Below are positions 23,301 through 33,837 of a DNA stretch of 64,000 bases, in pieces. The position numbers and the translations under genes were made by a program. The DNA is taken from contig JAPXFQ010000365.1 of NCBI GenBank assembly GCA_028564705.1, forward strand, positions 62,001 to 126,000. The letters run 5' to 3'. Origin of the DNA: Apricaphanius iberus (lineage: Eukaryota; Chordata; Actinopteri; Cyprinodontiformes; Aphaniidae). Below the pieces are notes generated by a model. The model saw nothing but the letters and a program-made list of their open reading frames with translations, ran no database searches and had not been told where the DNA came from. Numbering within the stretch: the stretch's first letter is position 1; the number at the start of each line of letters is the position of its first letter.

Positions 23301-25070
23301 ATTAAAGCTGCAAGCAGCCTCATGCGGCCTTTGCAGCTTATCGCCGCTCTGGCCTGTGCCGCAACCACAAAACTCACACATCACTGCCTGAACGCCATCT
23401 CAACATTTACAGCCAACCTCATGATAAAATCTCTACGAGAAAGTTATTAAAAGGTTAGAATAGCAGCTTTCAACCAAAAAGGCCTGACCTGATGAGGGAA
23501 TGGTACCCTTCATTCCAAAGTGTTTTCAGGAGTCTTAAGAAAATATATTTGTTTCCAAATTGAATAATCCGACCTGAAAACAATGCTTGATGAGGATGTT
23601 TTAATGATTCTAGGTGGCACTGTGCAGGTATTAAGTCAAGACCACCAAATATTTCCATGTGTTTTGCGCCAGATTAATATCCATGTTGTTAAATTTGGAA
23701 CATATCAGCCAATGCATGTAGAAAATAGATAATATGATGTCTATAAACGGCACACAATGGTGTGTTTGATTCAAAATGGCTGACCTCCTGTTGTGTTTGG
23801 ACCATGGCTTCACAAGACTTTTCTATAAGTACAGAGGCCCTACATATATGTATTGAATGTCACTGTGATCAGATATTGTGGCTGGTGTTTTTAATGTTTC
23901 TAGAGGGTGCTGTGAAGAAATTATACCACGGCCACCAGATATTAGCATAAACAACTCTCCGGGGATGGACTAATATCTATCATGTTGAATCTGGTTTGGA
24001 TTGGATGAGTTTTGTGGAAATTAGAGCCAAACGTATGGCCATGGCATGACACTGAACTAAGCCACATCCTTTTTTTTAAAAAACCTCAGTACTGGAGACA
24101 GAGTTACCCCAAATGGTTTCCAGCCACAGTGCAGCATTAATATGCTAATTTACTCAGCTGTGTAAATTGGGGTTGTTTCAGGACAAAACAGTACACTTCC
24201 TGTTCTTAGGTGGCAGGGCTTAAGGAATGTCAACATTTCACTATCTAGGATCGTCAAGTACCCTATGAATATCCAACATAGAAGGTTTCACCCATCTGTG
24301 ACTTTCTGAAGAGGAGTTGTAATTGTTTATAATATTTATGGTAGGAAGCCTAAATTTGAGGCCTAGCCACATCCACCTGGTTTGACACAGAAAAAATCAT
24401 TTGATAACTTTTGATTCCCAATCCCTCATTTCTGTGATTACTCGTTTAGAAGTCTTTAGGTCAAAAGCTCAAACACAATGCCAAAATTCGAGCCAAAAGA
24501 ATGTCCATGGCATGACTTATCAATTTGCCACGTTGCCACAGCCATACCCTTTTGTGAAAACCCTCAGTACTGGACACAGAGTTACCCCAACTTTTTCCCA
24601 GCCGCTGGGCAGCATTGTTATGCAAGTTTTGCTCAACTGTGTAAATTCTGGCACATTTCCTGTTCTGAGGGGGCGGGGCTTAATTGTTGTCAACCTGACC
24701 TTCTAGGATTGTTAGGGACCACCACAGAAGGTTTCACCAATCTGTGACTTTCTGAAGAGCAGTTGTAATTGTTTTTTTTAGGCCTAGCCACGCCCACCTG
24801 GTTTGACGAAGAAAAATTCCTTAAGACTATTCTGACCAATTTTGAAGGCGATAGCTATAAATTCCAGGGAGGAGTTCAGCAAAGTTCAGCATCTGCGAAT
24901 GGTAAAATTGACCATTTGATCCAAAGTGGCTGACTTCCTGTGCATCTGGGACTATGACATTAGTGGAGTTTTTTGTTTTTCTGGAAGAGTTCTAACAGTG
25001 TACCAAGTTTCAAATATGTATGTTAAAGCACGTGGACTAGACAATGTTTAAGGGGTGCTGTTGAGCTATT
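23301..25070 (+). repeat. unclassified repeat F, copy 2
   Basis: It begins attaaagctgcaagcagcc and is the inverted partner of 12618-14053. Internally it contains two diverged direct units of about 0.35 kb (24015-24393 and 24487-24815). Both units contain catggcatgac, cctcagtactgga, cagagttacccca and atctgtgactttctgaagag in that order. It is followed directly by the LTR-like repeat E, which may have inserted into or truncated it. Confidence 0.65.
24015..24815 (+). repeat. two direct units inside repeat F
   Basis: Units at 24015-24393 and 24487-24815 share landmarks in the same order (gccatggcatgac or tccatggcatgac, gttacccca, tgtgtaaatt, gaaggtttcacc, cacctggtttgac). The period is about 0.47 kb. 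Confidence 0.75.
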
Positions 25071-26266
25071 TGGCCATGTCGGGTCACACACACATCCATC
25101 AGGTAGCGCTACTCTGCTCTAGCCCCACAGGAAGTGGGGTGGAAGTCTATAAAAACAGCCTGCTTCCACCCGTTTGTTTCAGCTGTGTTCCGCTGGCCAG
25201 GGGGCAACAGAAGATCATCAACCATCTTCCTTCGCTGCCAGAGGGAGGCCTGAGTTTCTTGCAGAAGCTTGCTCCAAAGGAACCCAAAGACCACCCCAAG
25301 TGAATATTGAACATTGATGAACAAAGACTTTGTTTATCCCAGAGCCTGATGAAACCCCTCTGAGTTTCAGGCTGCCAACTGCTGAGAAATGGTAGCTGTG
25401 AGCCACGTGTGCCAAGAGCCGAACCAACCAGAATCCGCATTTAGCCACGCGGATCGCCACGCAGCCAGCCAGGAGAAGCTAGGAGCTTCCCACCGCTGCT
25501 AGCCAGATTAGCGATCCTTTGTTAGCCTACTCCATCAGACAGGAGTTTTTCCTTTTTTGTCTAATCTTTAAAAAATGTATTTGAGCCACTCTAAACGCCC
25601 CATGTGCATCGCAGAGAGCTACAGCTAAGGAAGCCCACGTGTTGGTTTAGGCACCAATGACATCGCTAATCTTTAAACAAAGATTGCTATTAACGGTTCA
25701 AAAAAGAACTCTTGTTTAAAAATAATCGTTTAACAACAGAAACTAATCTCATTAGCCGTGTTTGAACTCCCCTTATTTGATCAAAATACGGGAATTAGAT
25801 TGTTTTACTGTCTTGATCAAGCCATAAATTAAGTAATTCTCCAAAGATTGTGATGGACTGGCGACCTGTCCAGGGTGTCCAGGGTTTCTTACATTGCTTA
25901 TCGGTTTAAAGGTAAACTACTGGTGCTAAATTAGTTAACTAATTATAATTAGTGAAACTAATTCAGCTTTATTCCAGCATCTGAAAATCAAGCCTTGGTT
26001 CTTAAAGGACCCCGATCCCTCCAGAATCATATCAGAATTCATGGTTCCTCATCTTATTACATATCCATCTTTTGCTTTCTTCTATTTTTAACTATTTATT
26101 TATTTTAAATCAGTAGTGTGTTCTTTTTCTAGCTTGGTGATTAAAATGTTTTTATTATTTTTCCTGTATATAAATCTTTTTTTTTTTTTTTTGGAAAGCA
26201 ATTGTTGTCGTTCTTGATTCAACACACATATTTCAAAGTTTATGGTCAATAAACGGTAAAGAATTC
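25071..26266 (+). repeat. LTR-like dispersed repeat E, copy 2
   Basis: The part from 25250 onward matches 6728-7368. Upstream of the shared part is a TATA-like box (ctataaaaacagcc near 25147). Near the end are an AATAAA-like region and gttgtcgttcttgattcaac. A TATA box early and a polyA-like signal late fit a solo LTR or a 5'-truncated retroelement. Two extra segments (about 25540-25630 and 25850-25900, the latter with gatggactggcgacctgtcc, a common teleost repeat) are absent from copy 1 and explain its greater length. Confidence 0.5.
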
Positions 26267-27439
26267 ATTTTATCAGATTATCAGACAGATATAGATATTT
26301 GGCTATTAAAATAGTTCCTGATAAAGGTGATGCCCCGAATGATAATAATTTTCCATAAATTATTAATCGACTGCCATAAGCAGTCCCTTTAACTTTTAAT
26401 TGTCAGATAACTACATTCTTGGTAATTTCCCCATCAGGCACGCCCCTTTTAATACGTAAATTGCACACACAGTTGATGACCCCTCCAAATATGGTAAGTT
26501 TTGGTATATGTTTAGGCCTCCAAAAAGCCAATTCATTTGAGAAAATAAAAATAAAAAAACATTACAGGAACAATAGGCCTTTGCAGCGCTTAGCTGCTCG
26601 GGCCTAACCACAGCTTCTGTCAGTCTCATAAAGACGTGCAGCGCTAATTATAACTGATTGTTTTTCTAATGGGACATATAGGCTACGAATCATGTAGGTG
26701 ACATTTTTTGGATTCAAAATGGCGAATTTCGCTAACAGGTGAAGGATTTTCATGAATGAGGAAACTGTAGCCTCCCTCACAGCATATGTCACTGTCATGA
26801 GACGCGTTCTGCGCAACTAACTAACGCAGTAACGCAGCCTGCTTGCGCAGAAGTAACGGCAGTTTAATTAGTTGTTTTTTTTTGCTACTGTATTCCGTTA
26901 CTTTACCAGTTACAGTAAGGCATTACTTTCAATGCGTTACTGTCCACCACTGGTCCTCACACACCCATCTTCAGCCAACCTCGGACTATGGAATCCTACT
27001 CAACTGTCTCCAAGTTTCCCCTCCTCGCACATCCAGTAAGAATCTTTTTTTGCATAATTTCTAATTACAATTATCCATCTGTTAATAATTCCACTTACCT
27101 GTTCCCAGCCGAGATCCTTCTCCTGGTGCCTCATTCCTGGTTCCTTCAATAACATCTTCTTTTTTTTTAGAAAACATTTACCTGGCTCAGCCTCAGGTGT
27201 TGTGCTGGATTATAGTCTCAAAAACCAATCATGTCACCATGATAAATTCTAACCACAACCTGAAAATTTGACCTATTATGAAAGCGTTTTTGTCTGGATC
27301 AACAGATTCATTATACAATTTTATCATGTTCAATATCATATGAATTAAAGTATATATCCTCAATTAAACTGTCATTGTTAAAAGACATATGAATTTAAAA
27401 TAGTAGTAGACTATTTTTACATGTTAAAAAGGTATCATT
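26267..27439. other. intergenic / repeat debris, no gene
   Basis: AT-rich sequence with a possible hAT end near 26950 (actgtccaccactg). Frames at 26411-27064 show no recognisable domain. Confidence 0.4.
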
Positions 27440-28110
27440 TAAGTGTGTACAGCGTCATTTTCTTCCCAGGATCCTAGTATTCTGCTTTAAAGTATGCAAC
27501 TCTGCACTAAACCAGGGAGCCAACCTCCTATGGCTGATTACCTTCTTTTTTAAAGGGGCTACACTGTTTAGTGCCAAACGCAGTGAGGAAGTAATACTTT
27601 GAACCAGACCATCAATTTCTGAAGGGTTAGTGTTGGAATTACTGCGGTAAACTGTGCTATTCTGAGACACATACGGAAGTAAGAATGGAACAGATTCTTT
27701 AAAACGTGTTACTGCACTGTCTGATAAAGTGCTACTGCAATTAAATTTTCTTTCAGATTTTGGAACGTTGGGTAAAGTAAATTCAAAAGTTATCTGAAAA
27801 TGGTCAGATAGGACAGGGTTATGTGGGAGGTCTAGTAGTTCATCACACTAAATGCCATATGTCAGTACAATGTCTAAAGTGTGTTGACCAGTGTGTGTGT
27901 CCCTTCACTTTCTGTGTAAAGCCAATTGAGTCTAAGATAATATTAAAGGCTGCAGTTAGGCGATCACTTTCAGTGTCCACGTGAATATTGAAATCCCCTA
28001 TTATAATTACCGGATCAGTGTTTAAAACTAAATCAGATAAAAAAATATGAGATCTAATCCAAGAATTGAGAGTTACCATGAGACAGAAGGTATACAAAGA
28101 AACTAAGCTT
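27440..28110 (-). mobile_element. L2-like LINE fragment (endonuclease and linker)
   Basis: On the minus strand 27843-28097 encodes endonuclease sequence with VIIIGDFNIHVDTESDRL (GDFN-type motif), and 27455-27670 encodes the linker with LKKKVISHRRLAPWFSAEL, which lines up with the start of the L2 frame at 59053. No reverse transcriptase follows, so the copy is internally bounded and inactive. Confidence 0.8.
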
Positions 28111-28130
28111 AAGCTTAACTTAAGCTTAAG
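28108..28130. repeat. small inverted repeat
   Basis: cttaagctt (28108-28116) and aagcttaag (28122-28130) are exact reverse complements with a 5-nt spacer. They sit at the edge of the L2 fragment. Confidence 0.8.
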
Positions 28131-28368
28131 AAAATAATGTTAAAATACAGTATTTGTGTTATCACACTTGTGTAAAATGTAAAGTGATAAGTCACGGCGG
28201 TAAGAAGTTGTGTTAGCTATGTAAGATATTTGGGCAAAAGTAATTTATTGTAACTCAGTTACATTTTTAAGACAGTAATATGTAATGTAAACATATTAGA
28301 TTTTTGAGACTGTAACTAGTAACATAAAATATATTTTAAAAATTTCTGAACTTGCCCAACACTGCTGC

Positions 28369-29119
28369 TAGAGGCCGACCGATATATATTGGCCAGCCAA
28401 TATATCGGGCCGATATATATAATATTTCCACATCAGCCATTGGCCGATTTTTTTTTTATTTAAAAGCAGATATTAAAAAAATAAAACAAGATTAGGCACC
28501 TGTTTGGCCAGCTGTACCCACTACTTGACTAAAGAAAGGATCCCCACACACTCCAAACCTCCATGAGCAAACCCACTCATATTTTACTCTTAAGTTTGGT
28601 GTTTAATCTTTGACTGCACTATTTTTATATATATTTTAGATTTTATTATCTACTACCATGTGGTAGTGTGCTTTACACTGTGGTGATTTTTCTTTTATAC
28701 TCTAAGTCCAGATTCTACCTAAACCAGCGATTTGCACCATTATTCTGGTTACTTTGGTTTGGTTTTAATTTATTTTATTTTGCATATTTAAAGTCAATTA
28801 AATCTGTTTTATTTTCTCTTGTTCTGAAACCATTTGCACTCAGGTTATTATTTTGAGTTTGTTTTTATAATGTCTTATAGTATTTGAAGTTCAATAAATA
28901 CTTAAAGAGTCTTATTTACTGTTTCATTTATTTTGTACACAGTGAGTGTTCAGTTGTTTTTCCCAATCAATGTCCTGCTGAAAAAAATATATATATCAGC
29001 CTTGGATATCGGTTTAATAATCGGCTTTAGATATTGTCCATCGGTGACCAAATTTGTAAAAAAAAAAAAAAATCGGTATCAACTTTGGCCTTTACAACAC
29101 CTATATCGGCCTGCCTCTA
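28369..29119. mobile_element. hAT-like MITE (about 750 bp)
   Basis: Ends tagaggccgaccgatatat and (reversed) tagaggcaggccgatatag form imperfect inverted repeats, and the interior is rich in atatcggcc-type subterminal motifs. It is flanked by actgctgc (28361-28368) and actgctga (29120-29127), an 8-bp target duplication with one mismatch, as hAT elements make. The interior is AT-rich with no transposase. It sits against cccaacactg (28355-28364), the end of another hAT family. Confidence 0.7.
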
Positions 29120-29127
29120 ACTGCTGA

Positions 29128-30300
29128 CTGAAAACATAGTTATTGTTTTTTTTGTTTACCCTGTAGGATAACGTTTGGTCGCTTTCACACCTGATTTGCT
29201 CCACACCAGGTTTCGTTTGGAACCATTCCAAGACTGCCTCTTCAGCTATATCTAGGTTTGCTTGTTTGGTGCATACCAGAGTTTGCTGGGTTGTATTCAC
29301 ACTGGCCCAAAAGGTCCAGACCAAGGTAGCAAACAACTATGAGTTCATTTTAAGCGAACTTAACTAGGCTGGTGCAAATATGCCCTAACTGTAATAAAAT
29401 GGTCAGATTCACTGTAGCCTCCCATACGACAGGCCGTACTGGCCCATTAATGGGCCTCATTCAGTTGTAGGTCCATAAGACAATGGTCCGGTACAGTGAG
29501 GGCTGACGGTTTTGGCTTTGGGATGCACGTGAACAGAGGAAGAACCTCAACAACAGCTGTGGATGCTCAGAACCAGGTGACAATAAAACCAAAATTGTCA
29601 GCAAGACAAAAATTAATAAATATAAATATAAACTATGCTACTCAAAGTATAGAAGTAATAAAGCTCTTAAGATAGTAGTATACCAAATATTTTTGTCTTT
29701 CCTGCAAAGAGCCCACTCATAAACACAGCAGTGAGATTTGTGTAAAGAAAGAACCATAAGCCAAGCAAAAGCTGCTGTCTTCACTCATTATTTATATTTT
29801 ATTGCATCATGACTATTGCTGCACTAGTATGAAAATCACGTCCACCCAGTTAGAGTCCAGCTGAAAATGGAAACACTCTTCTGAATTTGTTGGACCAAAC
29901 TGGATCTTACCAGATTGGACCAAGCTTTTGTGGAATGAGGCTTTAGTTTTTCCAGCTGAGGGATGTGAACCTTTTCCTGGAGGGCAGCACAGTGAAGAGG
30001 CAATTGTTAGGGTGGTGATTGTCTTTTATGATCATCCTGGCTCTGGTGTGACAACTATGGCTAGTGAGTCCAGGGATGGAAGAGAGCAGCAGATCACCTT
30101 TTCTGCCACTCTGATGACCCTCTGCATCCTTTTTTTGGCCACCATACAACCACAGGGATGGTGCATACCAGCATACTCTCAATTATTGCTCGGGAAAAAG
30201 ACACCAGCATGTTACTCTATAGGCTATTTCACTTGGGTTTAGGGTAACCCTAACCCCTACCTAACCAATAACCCCAACCCAGACCAATCTCTAATCTCCC
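29128..30300. other. intergenic, no gene seen
   Basis: 29160-29400 (gctttcacacctg ... aatatgccctaac) looks like a worn MITE without clear ends. 29900-30240 has open frames on both strands but no motif I recognise. A short degenerate ggttagg/ccctaac stretch lies at 30235-30290. Confidence 0.4.
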
Positions 30301-31080
30301 ATTCATCAGGAAGATTATTGAACAAGCTGTGTTTCAACAATTGAATAAATTCCTAACAACGACTGACTCCAAAATCGAGACTGCCCTTGTCGAAATTTTC
30401 GATGACATCCACATAAACACAGACTCTGGTAGAACCACAGTGCTGGTTCTGTTAGACCTCAGTGTGGTGTTTGACAGGGTTGATCATGAAATACTACTGG
30501 AACGACTGGTGAGCTGGGTCGCTCTCTCTGTTAAAGTACTTTGCTGGTGAGTTATTTTTGTAGTTATGCTGCTATAGGCTTAGATTGTTGGAGGAAATAC
30601 TGACCACTTTTTTTCACTCTTCTATTACTCTACAGATGTATTTTTTATGCTGTTATTGCAATTGTTAACCTTGTTTCCTCTCTGTTTTTCTCTCCATAGA
30701 AGCTCCACCTGGTCTGGTGTCCCACTCACCTACAATCCCTTGCTGAATGGGGAGCATCAATTTGGATGATGCTCCCAGTGACCGAACATCTGCATGTCCT
30801 GTTGTAAATTTTTTACTTTCTTTAATAAGTAAAGTACTCTTATATCAGTTCTTTTGGGGGTTTTTCAGTCTCTTCTCTGTCTCTTTAAACGCCCAGACGG
30901 TTGTGGCCGATGACCGCTTGTACTGAGCTAGGTTCTGACGGAGGTTTCTTCCAGTTAAATGAGAGTTTTTCCTCTCCACTGTTGCTGTGGTTGGAGTCTG
31001 CATGTTCCATGCACAACCTCACGTCAGTGACTCACACAATCCCCCACCCCCCCCAGGATTATGACAACCAATACCCATCC
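30301..31080 (+). mobile_element. L2-like LINE fragments (RT and 3' UTR)
   Basis: 30329-30550 encodes an RT piece with TTVLVLLDLSVVFDRVDHEI (motif A region with AAFD changed to VVFD). It passes directly into 3' UTR sequence (ttggaggaaatactgaccac, then gaagctccacctgg) matching 20960-21100 of the L2 copy upstream. The rest of the RT is deleted. Confidence 0.7.
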
Positions 31081-31196
31081 AAGCACTAGGTAAATGCATC
31101 AATTAAATCAATGGATGGATAAAGTAATTATCTTTGTGCGTGAATGATCAAGAGTCAGCACACAGCTTCAGTTAGAAACTACTGAGGCCCGGATGT

Positions 31197-31741
31197 GTGA
31201 TAATGGACTCAGACGTGCACCTCCGAGGTCACATAAAAGCAATAAAAAGCTCAGCCTTTTATCACTTGAAGAACCTTTCTAAGATTAAAGCACTAATGTT
31301 GCAATGGGCATCCTCACAGGTCATCCTACAAAGTCAAGCTGAAGCTGATCCAGAACGCTGCTGCTTGCATCCTCACGACAACCAGGAAAGCAAAAGACAT
31401 CATCCCCAGTTTTAAATTCCTTAAACTGGCTCCCTATAGCTCAGAGAATAGACTTCAAAACAATCCTACCAGTTTATAAATCATTCAATGGCTTAGCACC
31501 AAAGTATGTTGAATATCTGTTGTCACTATACCAACTTGCTGGACCACTCGGGTCCTCCAATACTATTCTACTAATCATCCCTTGACTTAGACGCCAAACA
31601 TGGAGAAGCAGTTTTCAGTTTCTATGCTCCTCAAATCTGGAAAAAAATTCCAGACAAGTGCAAAGCTGCTGTATCGTTAAGCTCTTTTAAAATGAAGGAT
31701 AAAAAATCCATCTGTTTGAAGCTGCCTTTGAGTAATGTTCT

Positions 31742-31815
<74 letters not shown>

Positions 31816-31985
31816 GTGGTATGCTTGATTGCTGATTTTGTTTTTTGCTGTTGTATTCTGCTTTCCTTAATTTGCTGTTTTAAACTTTGTATTCCATTCT
31901 TATCATTGCTTCTTTATCACCAAATCATGTAAAGCACCTTTAATAATCCTGTTTTCTGTGTGGTATACAAATAAATAATTACCTC
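31197..31985 (+). mobile_element. L2-like LINE, C-terminal and 3' UTR fragment
   Basis: It begins with the ORF2 C-terminal region (MDSDVHLRGHIKAIKSSAFY, then LIQNAAACILTT in another frame) and ends with gtaaagcacctttaataatc and gtatacaaataaataatt. A TA microsatellite interrupts it at 31744-31811. Frameshifts are frequent. Confidence 0.65.
31744..31811. repeat. (TA)n microsatellite
   Basis: Uninterrupted TA array of about 68 bp inside an L2 3' region. The YIYIYI frame over it is meaningless. Confidence 0.95.
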
Positions 31986-32640
31986 GCCTTGATTGATATG
32001 AAGGCAATACACTGCTCTGTTAGTTCTTCCAAGACCAAATCACTTTCGCGAAGCGCCCACCGGTGGTTGAGGTGGGAATGACGACTCTGAGCACATCTGA
32101 AGTCAAGAAGGTTCTTGTCTTCACTTCCACTTGTCGAAACAAATACATCCAATAAGTAATGTTGTCTGCTTGTTTAGTTGACCTGGGTGTTCTTGTTCTA
32201 GTTCATCCAAAAATGATCAGATTTAGGCAAAATAAAAGAACAGTATCATGTAATCATGCAAGAATAAAAAGGTTTGTTGTATTATTGCCATCGTGTCCCA
32301 CTGGATTAGAGTTTGTTTATTCAGCAGATGTTCTCTGTCTGAATAGCCCGGGACGGACCAAATCAATAAACTCTAACCAATGACTTCTGTGTGGGGCGTG
32401 GTTTGCAGGAATTCATTGATTTTGTCAACGAGACCAGCAGACTAACAGATCAGGGTCAGAACAGAATTAATTTTTAATTAAGTGGTTCTTCAAGGATTTA
32501 AAGTAATGAATTTCATGAGTGTTTATTTGCTTATTTATTTATTATGTTCGGGAGAGGGTGGACTTAAAAACTCTAATCGTTTGTAATCCTTTTAATGTCT
32601 CTCACTTTGAGGTGCCAATACACAAGCTAAGCAGATTCAG
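31986..32640. other. unique sequence upstream of fgf8
   Basis: No transposon or exon is recognised. This is the start of the transposon-poor interval around fgf8 and could hold regulatory elements, but nothing in the sequence alone identifies them. Confidence 0.4.
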
Positions 32641-33571
32641 CATCAGCAGCCCGGAGGAGGAAGAAGTGTTGGAGCGGAGGTAGAAGGCGGATGGAAGGAC
32701 GGGACACTAGGGTTTGAGGGTTATGAAACCACGTCGACCTTTATGACAGTCAATGCTTCCAGAACCGGACACCGGACATCAGAGCTGGTCGTTTTAAACC
32801 GGAGCAGCTCAGGCTCCTCCTCGCTTCTTTCTGCTCCGGACAGCTCCCCAGGTAAAGGAGATGCTTGAACCGGGGGGAGGGGTGTGCGGGGTGGTGGTGG
32901 TGGTGAGGAGAGAGGGGAGAGGTGGGGGTTTAGGGTGTCCGCTTTTGTTCTGCAGAAAAAGGGGGCTTGTTCTTAGCAGAGCCTTCTGGGTGTGTGAGCG
33001 CGGAGCGGTGTGGGATGGGAGCAGAGAAAGGAGACGCGGAACGTCCAGCCTGCAGTCCTGCCACAGAGCGGAGCAGCAGGAGGAGCAGGAGCAGGGGGAG
33101 CATCGAATCACATCGGCAGCACTGATGAGACGGAGCCGGTCGGACAGAATTCAACAGCAGGACAGCACGCTCACCTGAAGGCTGTAGATGAGGACGAGGA
33201 TTAACGGTCCCAGGGGAGCTTTCTGACAGGACATCCAGCAACACCCTGGCAGCGCCTCTTCAAAACTTATTTTTTATTCTGCAAGCGCACTTGGACTCTC
33301 CTCAAGCGTCTGACTCAAGTTGTCAGTTTTATTTCGGCCAGAGGTATTTTTAAATTATTGCAATGTCTTGTTCCGGTCTTCAATTTTCTGCAAAAATCCG
33401 ACTGCTGGGCGTGCACGACTCGCGCTGTCAGTAGCGCTGAGCTTTAGAGGATTTAACTGAAATCTCTTGGACTGATTGACTCGATTGGAAAACTAGAAAG
33501 AGTCTGACTTCTGCAACCCTAAACGGACACCTGTCAACGAAGCCCGGAAGGTCTGCTCACCTGCATCCAAC
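32641..33571 (+). promoter_or_regulatory. CpG-rich presumed promoter and 5' UTR of fgf8
   Basis: The region just upstream of the fgf8 start codon is clearly richer in G+C and CpG than its surroundings (for example tgtgtgagcgcggagcggtg and gacgcggaac near 33000-33045), as expected for a developmental gene promoter. No convincing TATA box was found, so the transcription start is not assigned. A small upstream frame of 23 codons plus stop (33363-33434) lies in the probable 5' UTR. Open frames on both strands at 32809-33244 are compositional and show no domain. Confidence 0.5.
33363..33434 (+). other. small upstream reading frame in the fgf8 5' region
   Basis: ATG at 33363, stop TAG ending at 33434, 23 codons, starting MSCSGLQFSAK. 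It ends 137 bp before the fgf8 start codon. If the 5' UTR extends this far it could reduce initiation at the main start. Transcription of this part is inferred, not shown. Confidence 0.3.
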
Positions 33572-33759
33572 ATGCGGACCATCCCATCCAGACTCAGCTA
33601 TCTGTGAGCGCATTTCTCTGTTAATCCTGTCTCCGCTGCACAGCTCATGCCTGAATGAAATACTCAACTGTCCGTTTTCTTCCTTGCAGGTTTCTGCACC
33701 TGTTTGCATTGTGCTACTATGCTCAGGTATGTAGATCACTTTTCTATGAATGACTAATA

Positions 33760-33837
<78 letters not shown>

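Noticed and set aside
21478..26957. One 5.5-kb hAT element containing repeats F and E
   Set aside because: agtaattaat motifs at the left and ccaccactg at the right hint at it, but the left terminus and a target duplication could not be matched.
32809..33244. Overlapping open frames of about 100 codons on both strands next to fgf8
   Set aside because: GC-rich, low-complexity translations with no domain; better explained by the CpG-rich promoter and 5' UTR.
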